DNA of 64,000 nt from Rhodobacteraceae bacterium D3-12 (GTDB taxonomy: Bacteria; Pseudomonadota; Alphaproteobacteria; Rhodobacterales; Rhodobacteraceae): contig CP104793.1 in the NCBI GenBank assembly GCA_025916135.1, forward strand, positions 1,240,001 through 1,304,000. Reading direction: 5' to 3'. Position 1 is the stretch's first letter. Each line of letters starts with the position of its first letter. Below, piece after piece: positions 1 through 8,927 of this stretch. The notes under the pieces are model-generated. The model was given only the letters and a program-made list of their open reading frames with translations, was not told the DNA's origin and did not search any database. The position numbers and the translations under genes were made by a program.

Positions 1-1
1 C

Positions 2-823
2 GCCGCGGGCGAGGTGATGCGCCATCTGGAGTTCATTCGCCAAGGGCTGTGCCCCGATCTTGATGTGCAGATCATGTCGGTCACCGAACAATGGGCGCAA
101 TTCGCCGTCGCCGGGCCGCAATCGCGCGCGCTTATCAACCAACTGCTGGATAAGCCCGTCGATAACGACAGCTTCCCCTTCATGGGCTGCGGCGCGGTAA
201 CTCTGCGCGGGAGCAAAGGGAGCGAAGGGATCGCCGCGCGGCTCTTTCGGATCTCCTTTTCCGGTGAACACGCCTATGAAATCGCCGTGCCGGCCCGCTA
301 TGGCGAAAGCCTGTTCCGGTCTCTCAGATCCCGTGCCGAGGCGCTGGGTGGCGGCGCCTACGGGATGGAGGCGCTCAATGTGCTGCGCATCGAAAAAGGC
401 TTCCTCACCCATGCCGAAATCAATGGCACCGTCACCGCCTATGACGCCGGCTTGCAAGCGATGGTCAGCCAAAAGAAAGACTGCATCGGCAAAACCGCCT
501 CCGAACGCCCCGGCCTGTGCGAGCCGACCCGCGAGCGTCTTGTCGGGCTGAAACCGGTTGGCGCGGTCAAACAACTTACCGCTGGCGCGCATCTCTTTAA
601 TGCCACGGACGAGGCCATTCGCGAGAATGATCAAGGCTATGTGACCTCGGTCGCCTATTCGCCGACGCTGGGTCACTACATCGGGCTGGCCTTCCTTAAA
701 AACGGCCCCGAAAGGATTGGCGAGAATATCCGCCTCGTCGATCACCTGCGCGGGATTGAAACAACCTGCGAGGTCTGTGACCCGGTTTTCTTTGACAAGG
801 ACGGAGGGCGCGCACGTGGGTGA
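2..823 (+). CDS. soxA: Sarcosine oxidase subunit alpha (C-terminal part, cut by window start)
   Basis: The frame is open from the first base and ends at a TGA at 821-823, so only the last ~273 codons of a roughly 1000-residue protein are present. The visible part is the GcvT-like aminomethyltransferase (folate-binding) domain, with the family stretches QFAVAGPQSRALI and FSGEHAYEIAVPARYG. Heterotetrameric sarcosine oxidase demethylates sarcosine to glycine, passing the methyl group to tetrahydrofolate. The next gene starts inside its last codons, which supports an operon ending in the gamma subunit. Confidence 0.88.
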   Translation, partial: AAGEVMRHLEFIRQGLCPDLDVQIMSVTEQWAQFAVAGPQSRALINQLLDKPVDNDSFPFMGCGAVTLRGSKGSEGIAARLFRISFSGEHAYEIAVPARYGESLFRSLRSRAEALGGGAYGMEALNVLRIEKGFLTHAEINGTVTAYDAGLQAMVSQKKDCIGKTASERPGLCEPTRERLVGLKPVGAVKQLTAGAHLFNATDEAIRENDQGYVTSVAYSPTLGHYIGLAFLKNGPERIGENIRLVDHLRGIETTCEVCDPVFFDKDGGRARG

Positions 824-1361
824 GCTGACAGCGAAAACACCTCTCGACGGCATGGAACCGCGCACCATAGGGGGCGTGACACTGGCCGAAGTGACCCATC
901 AGGCGATCACCTCTCTCGCGCCTTTCGCAGGGCAGGAGGGGGGCGTGTCCGACGCGCTTAAATCGCAAATCGGCGCGGCATTTCCAAAACCCGGTCGCAC
1001 CACGGGCAAGGCTGGCAACCGCGTGGTCTGGTCCGGCATGGGGCAGGCATTGGTGCTGGGCCCGTCGCTTGCGGCGATTTCGGGCGCGGCGATGACGGAT
1101 CAATCGGACGCGTGGACGTGTGTTGCGCTCTCGGGCGAAGGCGTGCGCGACGTGTTGGCACGGCTCACCCCGCTCGACGTGAGGGATGGTGCGTTCAAAA
1201 CCGGCCACGCAGCCCGCACCGAGATCGCGCATATGAGCGGCCTTATCCTGCGCGTCGGCGCGTCACGGTTCGAGGTGATGGTGTTCCGCTCAATGGCGAA
1301 AACTCTGTTGCATGATGTTGAACGCGCAATGGGCTTCGTCGCCGCGCGAACCGATTTCTGA
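816..1361 (+). CDS. soxG: Sarcosine oxidase subunit gamma
   Basis: 181 residues. The GTG at 816 is chosen because it overlaps the soxA stop (GTGGGTGA) and has a GACGGAGGG ribosome-binding site about 7 bases upstream. A longer frame reaches back to 717, but that part only shadows soxA. The protein has the weak GcvT-like similarity of SoxG, including LRVGASRFEVMVFRS near the C-terminus. It is the small structural subunit of the alpha-beta-gamma-delta enzyme. Its TGA lies inside the first of a run of four short palindromes. Confidence 0.85.
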   Translation: MGELTAKTPLDGMEPRTIGGVTLAEVTHQAITSLAPFAGQEGGVSDALKSQIGAAFPKPGRTTGKAGNRVVWSGMGQALVLGPSLAAISGAAMTDQSDAWTCVALSGEGVRDVLARLTPLDVRDGAFKTGHAARTEIAHMSGLILRVGASRFEVMVFRSMAKTLLHDVERAMGFVAARTDF

Positions 1362-1469
1362 CACAGAAATCGGCCAAAATTCCGACGCGGAATTTTCCAC
1401 CGCCCGTTGCTACCGTCGCCACCAAAAATCCGCGACGGATTTTTGGTCGTTTTCTGCGACAGAAAACGA
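1351..1469. repeat. Cluster of four short GC-centred palindromes after soxG
   Basis: Four hairpins sit at 1351-1373, 1376-1396, 1421-1447 and 1447-1469. Each has 8-11 bp arms rich in A/T around a short GC centre, for example AAATCCGCGACGGATTT and TTTTCTGCGACAGAAAA. The arms differ between copies but the layout is constant. The same kind of palindrome recurs at 19013-19134. They lie at the 3' end of an operon and may act as terminators or mRNA-end structures. The rest of the gap to 1689 shows no gene. Confidence 0.7.
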
Positions 1470-1689
1470 CACCACCGTTCGCGTCGTTAACTTAATTTTC
1501 GGTTAAGATTTTCTGCGTTGCGGCGGTGCACGGATGTCAGCCGACTGTCAGCCGGACATCACCCCCTCCGCGTTGCTGCATCGCGGCGCGGTTAACCCGC
1601 TCACGAAGATTCAAGGTGAAACCCCGTGCAAGGCAGGCTAAACAAGCGCAAACTCTGACCTGCTATCAACGACCGACCGGAGACCGACA

Positions 1690-1992
1690 ATGCGCCCTCT
1701 CATCGCCGCCGCCCTGATCCTCGCTATCGCCACACCCGCGCTGGCCGAAACCAAAAGACAACGCGAAAAACGGTGCACAGCCCAAAGCGAACTTGTCGCT
1801 CAAGCCGTTGAAATGCGTAGCAAAAGAAAGTCCGAAGCCAAGACCAAAGCCGCCCTGCTTGAAACCGCAGACGAGTCGCTCGCCCCCTCGGTCCCGATCC
1901 TTGTCGGCTATGTCTACACGCTCAATCGCAAAGACCTCAAAGCCGACATTCCCAAAGCATTCCGCGAACAATGCTCGGCCTTCAAACCGTGA
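1690..1992 (+). CDS. Hypothetical small exported protein
   Basis: 100 residues. It starts with a typical signal peptide (MRPLIAAALILAIATPALA, cleavage after ALA). The mature part is lysine- and glutamate-rich, with two cysteines (near residues 34 and 95) that could form a disulphide. I do not recognise a domain. Its end overlaps the earliest ATG that gives the dnaG frame an intact start. Periplasmic location is inferred from the signal peptide only. Confidence 0.6.
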   Translation: MRPLIAAALILAIATPALAETKRQREKRCTAQSELVAQAVEMRSKRKSEAKTKAALLETADESLAPSVPILVGYVYTLNRKDLKADIPKAFREQCSAFKP

Positions 1993-4025
1993 ACGCTTCT
2001 CTAGCTGACCTTGTAGAACCGCGCGCCCGACCCCATACTACCCAACATGTCGCTGCCCCCGGATTCCTTGACGAACTGCGCACCCGCACCTCGCTTGTCG
2101 ATGTGGTCGGACGCAAGGTCATGTGGGACACGCGCAAGTCCAATCAGGGCAAGGGTGACATGTGGGCGCCATGCCCCTTTCACCACGAAAAAACCGCGTC
2201 TTTTCATGTGGATGACCGCAAGGGCTATTACTATTGCTTTGGCTGCCACGCCAAGGGGGACGCCATCTCTTTCGTGCGCGAAACCGAGAATGTCAGCTTC
2301 ATGGAGGCCATCGAAATCCTCGCCGGAGAGGCCGGATTGCCGATGCCCGCCCGCGACCCCAAAGCACAGGAAAAAGCCGACCGCCGGACCGAGCTGGTCG
2401 ACGTAATGGAGCAAGCCGTCCATTACTTTCGCCTGCAACTCAAAACCGCCGCCGCGGCCCCCGCACGCGACTATATCGACGGGCGCGGTCTCAAGCCTGA
2501 AACGCTTGAGAAATTCGAGATCGGCTTCGCCCCGGACGGCTGGCAAAACCTCTGGGATCACTTGAAAAACAAAGGGGTTGAGGATCAGATGATCCTCGAC
2601 TGCGGCCTTGCCAAACCCTCCACCCGCGAGGGGTCGCGCCCCTATGACACCTTCCGCAACCGCATCATGTTTCCGATCCGTGATCCGCGCGGGCGCTGCA
2701 TTGCATTCGGTGGCCGGGCGATGGACCCGAACGACAATGCCAAGTATTTGAATTCGCCCGAAACTCTGCTCTTTGACAAATCCCGCACGCTTTATAACCA
2801 CGCCCCCGCCCGCGAGGCCGCAGGCATGGGCCAGCCGCTCATCGTCGCCGAAGGCTACATGGACGTGATCGCCCTGTCCGAGGCCGGTTTTGGCGCCACT
2901 GTCGCCCCCCTCGGCACCGCTGTGACCGAACATCAAATCGCCCACCTCTGGCGCATCACAGACGAGCCGATCATCGCCCTTGACGGCGACACCGCCGGCC
3001 TGCGCGCCGCTATGCGGGTGATCGACATCGCGCTACCCTTGTTAGAGGCCGGCAAATCCCTGCGCTTCGCTCTTATGCCCGAAGGCAAAGACCCCGACGA
3101 TGTGATCCGCGCCGAAGGGGCAGGGGCCATTCAAACCCTGCTCGACACCGCCCAACCGATGGTCACGCTGCTCTGGCAGCGCGAGACCGAAGGCCGTGTC
3201 TATGACAGCCCCGAGCGTAAGGCCGCGTTGGATAAAGCCTTGCGCGAAAAGATAAAACTGATCCAGGACCCCTCGGTGCGCCAGCATTACGGCCAAGCCA
3301 TCAAGGATCTACGCTGGCAGCTTTTCAATCCGCGCCGCCCCTCCACATGGAAGCCGTGGAAGCCCGGTCAGAAACCCGGCCAGACGCCGCAAGTCGAAAC
3401 CTCCACGCGCCATTCTGCCCTCGCCGGACAGAGCGTGCGGTCGCTGCTGTCTGCCGCTGATGAAGATCAACTCGACCACCTGCGCATCTCGGTCATCCTC
3501 GCCGTGCTCATGGCGCATCCCGGCCTTTTGCATATGTTTGAGTCCGATCTCTACGCCCTCGACACGCCCGATGCGACGCTCGCCCGCATCCGCGACGTGC
3601 TAATTCAGGCCGCCGCCGAACGCAGCGAAGAGGAGTTGGCAAGTTTTTCCCCCGATATTGACCCGTCAGATATTGAAAAACTGCTTTCGCAACCGCATCT
3701 CAGGGTGGTCTCGGCGCTGAACAAGCCCGACGATACCGAAATCGCCACGCAAACGCTGCGCGAAGAAATCGCCAAACTCAAAGCCCGCCGCGCCCGCCGC
3801 GCCGAAGTCATGGAGGCCGAAAGCGATATCGGACAGGTCGCGGATGAGACGCTGACATGGCGTCTGGGGCAGGCCGCCGAAGCCCGCAATGCGGCGGAAC
3901 ACGGCGGTCAGGACGACAAGACGCAATACGACACCGGTGCCAACGGCGCGCGAATCAATCGCGAAGAACGTGACGCCTTTGAACAGCTTCTGAGCAAGAT
4001 CGGCCATCCCAAACCGCCGGGTTAG
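1971..4025 (+). CDS. dnaG: DNA primase DnaG, start region apparently frameshifted
   Basis: Makes RNA primers at the replication fork. The CHC2 zinc-binding motif (CPFH...CFGC), the Toprim motifs EGYMD and DGDTAG and a long C-terminal DnaB-interaction region are all present. The intact frame can only start at ATG 1971 or GTG 1989, giving an N-terminal extension with no family similarity. Homologues normally begin MSLPPGFLDEL. An ATG at 2047 reads MSLPP and then drops into another frame, whereas PGFLDEL follows in the primase frame. One extra C in the run 2056-2060 would join the two into a protein of ~659 residues. rpoD follows, the classic macromolecular-synthesis neighbour. Confidence 0.9.
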   Translation: MLGLQTVNASLADLVEPRARPHTTQHVAAPGFLDELRTRTSLVDVVGRKVMWDTRKSNQGKGDMWAPCPFHHEKTASFHVDDRKGYYYCFGCHAKGDAISFVRETENVSFMEAIEILAGEAGLPMPARDPKAQEKADRRTELVDVMEQAVHYFRLQLKTAAAAPARDYIDGRGLKPETLEKFEIGFAPDGWQNLWDHLKNKGVEDQMILDCGLAKPSTREGSRPYDTFRNRIMFPIRDPRGRCIAFGGRAMDPNDNAKYLNSPETLLFDKSRTLYNHAPAREAAGMGQPLIVAEGYMDVIALSEAGFGATVAPLGTAVTEHQIAHLWRITDEPIIALDGDTAGLRAAMRVIDIALPLLEAGKSLRFALMPEGKDPDDVIRAEGAGAIQTLLDTAQPMVTLLWQRETEGRVYDSPERKAALDKALREKIKLIQDPSVRQHYGQAIKDLRWQLFNPRRPSTWKPWKPGQKPGQTPQVETSTRHSALAGQSVRSLLSAADEDQLDHLRISVILAVLMAHPGLLHMFESDLYALDTPDATLARIRDVLIQAAAERSEEELASFSPDIDPSDIEKLLSQPHLRVVSALNKPDDTEIATQTLREEIAKLKARRARRAEVMEAESDIGQVADETLTWRLGQAAEARNAAEHGGQDDKTQYDTGANGARINREERDAFEQLLSKIGHPKPPG

Positions 4026-4174
4026 GCTGATATTAACGCCGCAGAGGCAAAGAAATCAGGGTTAACGGGTGGCCGAATCACTTTCACACCCCCATGATTC
4101 GTTATATTGCGAATCACCCGCCGTGTGCAGCTGGCGAATCAGCTGCCCGGAACAGGACTGAGCAGGAGCATTCT

Positions 4175-6163
4175 ATGGCCGCCAAGGACACCGAAGATCG
4201 CAAGCCCGACGACGCCGAGCAGGAAACATCCCTCGACATGAGCCAGGCAGCGGTCAAAAAGATGATCGCCGAGGCCCGCGAGAAGGGCTACATCACTTAC
4301 GATCAGCTAAACCAGGTGCTCCCCCCTGAGCAGGTCTCCTCGGAACAAATCGAAGACGTGATGTCGATGCTCTCCGAAATGGGCATCAACATCATCGAAG
4401 ATGAAGAGGCCGAGGAAGAAGAGCAGAAAAACACCGAGCTTGTTACCGCTGGCCAAAAGGGCGAGCTGACGCTTGGCTCCGGCACCGCCGAGAAGCTTGA
4501 CCGCACCGATGATCCGGTGCGCATGTATCTGCGCGAAATGGGCTCTGTCGAATTGCTCTCCCGCGAGGGCGAAATCGCCATCGCCAAGCGGATCGAAGCC
4601 GGCAGAAATACAATGATCGCAGGGCTTTGCGAAAGCCCGCTGACCTTTCAGGCGATCACCATCTGGCGTGACGAATTGCTCTCCGAAGACATTCTTCTGC
4701 GCGATGTGATCGACCTTGAAACCACCTTTTCGGGTCAACTTGATGACGACGAAGAAGACGACAACACTCCCGTGGTTGAAGCCGCGAACGTCACCTCCGC
4801 CCCCAAGAAGGAAGACGATCAGCCCGAGCTTGACGCCGACGGCAACCCGATCGCCAAGGAAGACGACGACGATGACGAGGACGAACAGGCCAACATGTCG
4901 CTCGCCGCGATGGAAACGGCCCTCAAGCCCCGCGTGCTCGAAACGCTCGACCGCATTGCCGACGACTACACCATGCTCGCCGAGATGCAGGACAGCCGGA
5001 TTTCCGCGACCCTGAATGAAGACGACAGCTTTTCCGACAAGGAAGAGAAAACCTATCAAAAACTGCGCGCCGAGATCGTTGAACTGGTCAACGGGTTGCA
5101 CCTGCACAACAACCGGATCGAAGCCCTGATTGATCAGCTCTACGGCATCAACCGCCGCATCATGCAGATCGACAGCGCCTTCGTAAAACTCGCCGATCAG
5201 GCGCGGATCAACCGCCGCGAATTCATCGACGCCTATCGCGGCCGTGAACTTGACCCCAATTGGCTCGAAGAAATGGGCCAAAAGGCCGGTCGCGGCTGGC
5301 AGATGTTCTTTGAACGCTCCGCTGACAAAGTCGAAGAACTGCGCGCCGACATGGCGCAGGTCGGGCAATATGTCGGCCTTGATATCCCTGAATTCCGCCG
5401 CATCGTAAATCAGGTTCAGAAGGGCGAAAAAGAAGCCCGTCAGGCCAAGAAAGAGATGGTCGAAGCGAACCTCCGCCTCGTCATTTCGATTGCCAAGAAA
5501 TACACCAACCGCGGGTTGCAATTCCTTGATCTTATTCAAGAAGGCAACATCGGCCTGATGAAGGCCGTGGATAAATTCGAATACCGTCGCGGCTATAAAT
5601 TCTCGACCTATGCGACATGGTGGATCCGTCAGGCGATTACCCGCTCGATCGCCGATCAGGCCCGCACCATCCGTATCCCGGTCCACATGATCGAAACGAT
5701 CAACAAGCTGGTCCGCACGGGCCGCCAGATGCTCCACGAAATCGGCCGCGAACCAACGCCCGAGGAACTGGCCGAGAAGCTGCAAATGCCGCTCGAAAAG
5801 GTCCGCAAGGTGATGAAAATCGCCAAGGAGCCGATCTCGCTGGAAACCCCCATCGGCGACGAGGAAGATTCACAGCTTGGCGATTTCATCGAGGACAAGA
5901 ACGCCGTCTTGCCGCTGGATTCCGCCATTCAGGAAAACCTCAAGGAGACCACCACCCGCGTGCTCGCCTCGCTCACCCCGCGTGAGGAACGCGTGCTGCG
6001 CATGCGCTTCGGCATCGGCATGAACACCGACCACACCCTCGAAGAGGTCGGCCAGCAGTTCTCCGTGACCCGCGAACGTATCCGTCAGATCGAAGCCAAG
6101 GCGCTGCGCAAGTTGAAGCACCCGTCGCGGAGCCGGAAGTTGCGGAGTTTCCTGGATCAGTAG
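4175..6163 (+). CDS. rpoD: RNA polymerase primary sigma factor RpoD
   Basis: 662 residues from ATG 4175, which has AGGAG about 8 bases upstream; the frame also extends back to 4094 without family similarity. It directs RNA polymerase to housekeeping promoters. Visible parts are region 1.1 at the N-terminus, a very acidic insertion (runs of D and E around residues 190-245), and the strictly conserved region 2 segment with [19 protein letters not shown] and [14 protein letters not shown]. Region 3 follows, then the region 4 helix-turn-helix ending [20 protein letters not shown]. The length fits alphaproteobacterial RpoD. Confidence 0.97.
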   Translation: MAAKDTEDRKPDDAEQETSLDMSQAAVKKMIAEAREKGYITYDQLNQVLPPEQVSSEQIEDVMSMLSEMGINIIEDEEAEEEEQKNTELVTAGQKGELTLGSGTAEKLDRTDDPVRMYLREMGSVELLSREGEIAIAKRIEAGRNTMIAGLCESPLTFQAITIWRDELLSEDILLRDVIDLETTFSGQLDDDEEDDNTPVVEAANVTSAPKKEDDQPELDADGNPIAKEDDDDDEDEQANMSLAAMETALKPRVLETLDRIADDYTMLAEMQDSRISATLNEDDSFSDKEEKTYQKLRAEIVELVNGLHLHNNRIEALIDQLYGINRRIMQIDSAFVKLADQARINRREFIDAYRGRELDPNWLEEMGQKAGRGWQMFFERSADKVEELRADMAQVGQYVGLDIPEFRRIVNQVQKGEKEARQAKKEMVEANLRLVISIAKKYTNRGLQFLDLIQEGNIGLMKAVDKFEYRRGYKFSTYATWWIRQAITRSIADQARTIRIPVHMIETINKLVRTGRQMLHEIGREPTPEELAEKLQMPLEKVRKVMKIAKEPISLETPIGDEEDSQLGDFIEDKNAVLPLDSAIQENLKETTTRVLASLTPREERVLRMRFGIGMNTDHTLEEVGQQFSVTRERIRQIEAKALRKLKHPSRSRKLRSFLDQ

Positions 6164-6164
6164 G

Positions 6165-6758
6165 GTGGGTAACCTGGTAACTTTTGACTGGAATTGCATA
6201 CTTTCTATTGAAAATGGCGACGCTAATTTCGATTCAATCCAGTTATTGATTGACGCTCATCATTCTGGGGGGATTGAAGTCGGTCTACTTGCAACCTCGG
6301 CTTCCGAGAACATGCGCGGTACGAAGGGATTTCCGGGTAGCTATCTCATATTTGAAAAGCGACTTGCCCGTTTGGGCTTGTCTGATTTTCCGATTATACC
6401 CGCGCCTGGTGTCATTGGCTTAACGTTCATCGGGCATAGTTATTGGTGCGACGAAGAGACATACGAAAACCTTTCAAATAGCCTTTGGGATGTCATAGCG
6501 CCAAGACAAAAGAACTTCGTAGAGGAGTGGGTAGTTGTAAAAGACCGCGCACCCACTGATGACGAGTTTCAAAGTAGTGAGTTTGCTAAGTATAGAAATG
6601 CTTGGTGTGATGTTCATTCTGCCTATTGTCATGTGGCTGAGGAGCGAGATTATTTCATTACCTCAAACACAAAAGATTTTCCTCCCGACGGTGCGGCGCT
6701 TTCTCAACTTGGTCTTCTTGCTCTTACACCTGAAATGGCGGTTGCTCGGTTACTTTAA
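6165..6758 (+). CDS. PIN-like domain orphan protein, AT-rich
   Basis: 197 residues, starting at a GTG two bases after the rpoD stop. I see no clear ribosome-binding site beyond the end of rpoD itself. Base composition is clearly more AT-rich than its neighbours. The spacing of acidic residues resembles a PIN nuclease: an N-terminal strand with aspartate (TFDWN, D8), a late helix with D149 and H151 (AWCDVHSAYCHVAEERDYF), and then ITSNTKDF, resembling the T-x-D strand of PIN domains. No antitoxin-like partner lies next to it. The assignment rests on motif spacing alone, so the nuclease function is inference. Confidence 0.5.
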   Translation: MGNLVTFDWNCILSIENGDANFDSIQLLIDAHHSGGIEVGLLATSASENMRGTKGFPGSYLIFEKRLARLGLSDFPIIPAPGVIGLTFIGHSYWCDEETYENLSNSLWDVIAPRQKNFVEEWVVVKDRAPTDDEFQSSEFAKYRNAWCDVHSAYCHVAEERDYFITSNTKDFPPDGAALSQLGLLALTPEMAVARLL

Positions 6759-6855
6759 CAAGACTTAGCTTCGGAAAATTGACCTCCGCCAATCGTGATT
6801 TGCCTCTCTCAGCCCACCGGCGGCATACTGCCGCCAAAGGAGAAGGAGCCACCCC

Positions 6856-7296
6856 ATGCACCCCACGCGCCCAATTCTGACAGCGATCTTCGCCGCAACG
6901 CTTGCCGCCCCGGCCAGCGCCTATACGGCGAGCAACGGTCTCACCGTCGTGCCCGCGCCCGGTGGGTTCGAGGTGGTCTCGGGCGTCGGTTCTGGCCCGC
7001 GTCAATTCTGGTGCGCCGCCGGTGACTATGCCCGCCGGGTCGAGCGTAGCGGCACCAACCGCCGCATCTTCATCGCCGGCCCCCTCGGCCCCAGCAAAAC
7101 CGCGCCGGGCCGCACCAGCGTGATCTTCACCACTGCGCCCAGTGCCGCCTTGGCAAACGGTCCGCGCCTCGGTGACAATGGCAACTATTCGGTCCTTCTC
7201 AAAGCCGCCGGGTTCAGCCTGACCACTGGTCACGCCGAAGGGTTCTGCGCTGACAATTGGGAAGACCTGAGCGAACGTCGCCCCTCCAATTGGTAA
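6856..7296 (+). CDS. Hypothetical exported protein
   Basis: 146 residues. The signal peptide MHPTRPILTAIFAATLAAPASA is followed by a compact mature part with two cysteines (FWCAAGDYARR and GFCADNWED). A GGAG site precedes the ATG. The layout resembles small exported proteins of unknown function common in Rhodobacterales. The downstream gene for the YjbQ protein begins about 40 bases after its stop, so they may be co-transcribed. No function is assigned. Confidence 0.65.
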   Translation: MHPTRPILTAIFAATLAAPASAYTASNGLTVVPAPGGFEVVSGVGSGPRQFWCAAGDYARRVERSGTNRRIFIAGPLGPSKTAPGRTSVIFTTAPSAALANGPRLGDNGNYSVLLKAAGFSLTTGHAEGFCADNWEDLSERRPSNW

Positions 7297-7335
7297 GGCT
7301 TGAAGCCTGCCGCGCACTGGCCCATTCTGCCTCCT

Positions 7336-7752
7336 ATGCAGAGCGAATTTACCATCCCCACACGCGGGCAGGGGCTTTATGAATTTACCCCCCACGTCAC
7401 CGACTGGCTAACAGGGCAGGGCGACGGGCTGCTGACGCTTTTTGTGCGTCACACCTCCTGCTCCCTGCTGATACAGGAAAACGCCGACCCTGAGGTGCAA
7501 ACCGACCTGCGCGCCTTTTTCCACCGTCTTGTGCCGCCTACGTCCGACGCTTCGATGGCTTATCTCACCCACACTTACGAAGGCCCCGACGACATGCCCG
7601 CCCATATCAAGGCGGCCATGATGCCGGTCTCGCTGTCTATCCCGGTGCAAAACGGGCGGGCTGTTCTGGGCACATGGCAGGGGATCTACCTTTTCGAACA
7701 CCGCAACGCGCCGCATCATCGCCACGTCGCAGCGCATTTTTCAAAGGATTGA
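7336..7752 (+). CDS. YjbQ/UPF0047 family protein (secondary thiamine-phosphate synthase)
   Basis: 138 residues from ATG 7336; an in-frame TTG at 7300 would add only an unconserved tail. Family marks are HTSCSLLIQENADPEV in the middle and LGTWQGIYLFEHR near the end, with the conserved histidine and glutamate set. E. coli YjbQ has weak thiamine-phosphate synthase activity; the physiological role remains unclear. The following exported-protein gene begins one base after the stop, suggesting coupled translation. Confidence 0.85.
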   Translation: MQSEFTIPTRGQGLYEFTPHVTDWLTGQGDGLLTLFVRHTSCSLLIQENADPEVQTDLRAFFHRLVPPTSDASMAYLTHTYEGPDDMPAHIKAAMMPVSLSIPVQNGRAVLGTWQGIYLFEHRNAPHHRHVAAHFSKD

Positions 7753-7753
7753 T

Positions 7754-8281
7754 ATGAAACAGATTTTCCTTGGTCGCGCCACCGTTCTTGCCGCCATTCT
7801 CGCCACGTCTGCCGCAACCTCTGCCCAGTCCCAATGTGCCTCCGAGGCGCAGACATTCCTGTCCTGCACTCTCGAGAAATCGGGCAAAACCCTCTCCGTC
7901 TGTGTCATGGGCAATACCGCAACCTATCGCTTCGGCCCCAAGGGCGCGCCAGAGCTCACCCTGTCCACCCCGCTAGATCGCCTCGACTATCGCCCGTGGA
8001 ATGGCGTCGGCAGCTCCATTTGGGAGGAGGTCCGCTTTGCCAATAACGATGTGACCTACGCCGTCTACGGCTCGATCCTGCGTATGGCCGCGGACGATGG
8101 GGATGGTCCCAATCTGTCCGCTGGTGTCGAGGTGCTGCGCGGAGAGACCAGCCTTGCCAACCTGTCATGCGATCAGAAATCGGTTGTTTTCCCATGGAAC
8201 GAGACGATCTCTGACGCCAAACGCGCCGCCGGGCTGACGTGGGATCGGCCGAGCCAAAGCTGGCGTGCAGGCGGCGAATGA
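7754..8281 (+). CDS. Hypothetical exported cysteine-containing protein
   Basis: 175 residues with an N-terminal signal peptide (roughly MKQIFLGRATVLAAILATSAATSA). Four cysteines are visible (QCASEAQ, LSCTLEK, SVCVMG and LSCDQK), suggesting disulphides in the periplasm. No known domain is recognised. It starts one base after the YjbQ gene and probably shares its transcript. Confidence 0.65.
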   Translation: MKQIFLGRATVLAAILATSAATSAQSQCASEAQTFLSCTLEKSGKTLSVCVMGNTATYRFGPKGAPELTLSTPLDRLDYRPWNGVGSSIWEEVRFANNDVTYAVYGSILRMAADDGDGPNLSAGVEVLRGETSLANLSCDQKSVVFPWNETISDAKRAAGLTWDRPSQSWRAGGE

Positions 8282-8449
8282 CCCGCCCCGCCGCGCAATG
8301 ACAACAGTTTTGCAACATTCCCCCTGTCCTTCATCTTGGGGGTCTCTTTGCCCTCTACCCAAACCCTAGAGGCTGCCCTATAGTGCGTGTGGATAACTGG
8401 GGCGCAAGACCCCAGTGTTGAGGCAGAGAACAAGAATAGGGGATAGGCC

Positions 8450-8917
8450 ATGCGCTGCCCGTTTTGCGGAAATGTAGATACACAAGTGAAAGATTCCCGG
8501 CCCGCCGAGGATCATGTTTCCATTCGTAGGCGGCGGTTTTGCCCGGCCTGCGGCGGGCGTTTTACCACCTATGAGCGTGTGCAACTGCGCGACCTCATCG
8601 TGATCAAGAGCAACGGCAAACGTGAAGATTTCGATCGTGACAAGCTGGAACGCTCGATCCGCATTTCGATGCAGAAACGGCCGATCGACCCAGAGCGCAT
8701 CGACCAGATGATCTCGGGGATAGTGCGCCGTCTTGAAAGCATGGGTGAAACCGACATTCATTCCAAAGCGATCGGTGAGATCGTGATGGAATCTCTGGCG
8801 CGGATCGACACCGTCGCTTACGTGCGGTTTGCCAGCGTTTACAAGAATTTCCAGGCGGCTGATGATTTCGACAAATTCGTCAGCGAGCTGCGCCCAGACG
8901 TCCAACCGGAAGAGTGA
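8450..8917 (+). CDS. nrdR: Transcriptional repressor NrdR
   Basis: 155 residues, the full family length. The N-terminal zinc ribbon is complete (MRCPFCGN ... [17 protein letters not shown]) and is followed by an ATP-cone domain. NrdR senses ATP/dATP and represses ribonucleotide reductase genes. It lies just upstream of ribD (11 bases apart), a gene order conserved in many bacteria, and both are probably on one transcript. Confidence 0.96.
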   Translation: MRCPFCGNVDTQVKDSRPAEDHVSIRRRRFCPACGGRFTTYERVQLRDLIVIKSNGKREDFDRDKLERSIRISMQKRPIDPERIDQMISGIVRRLESMGETDIHSKAIGEIVMESLARIDTVAYVRFASVYKNFQAADDFDKFVSELRPDVQPEE

Positions 8918-8927
8918 GCCAGACCGC

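Noticed and set aside
4307-5785. 492-codon open frame on the minus strand
   Set aside because: Antisense to rpoD. It arises from the GC-rich codon pattern, and its residues match no family.
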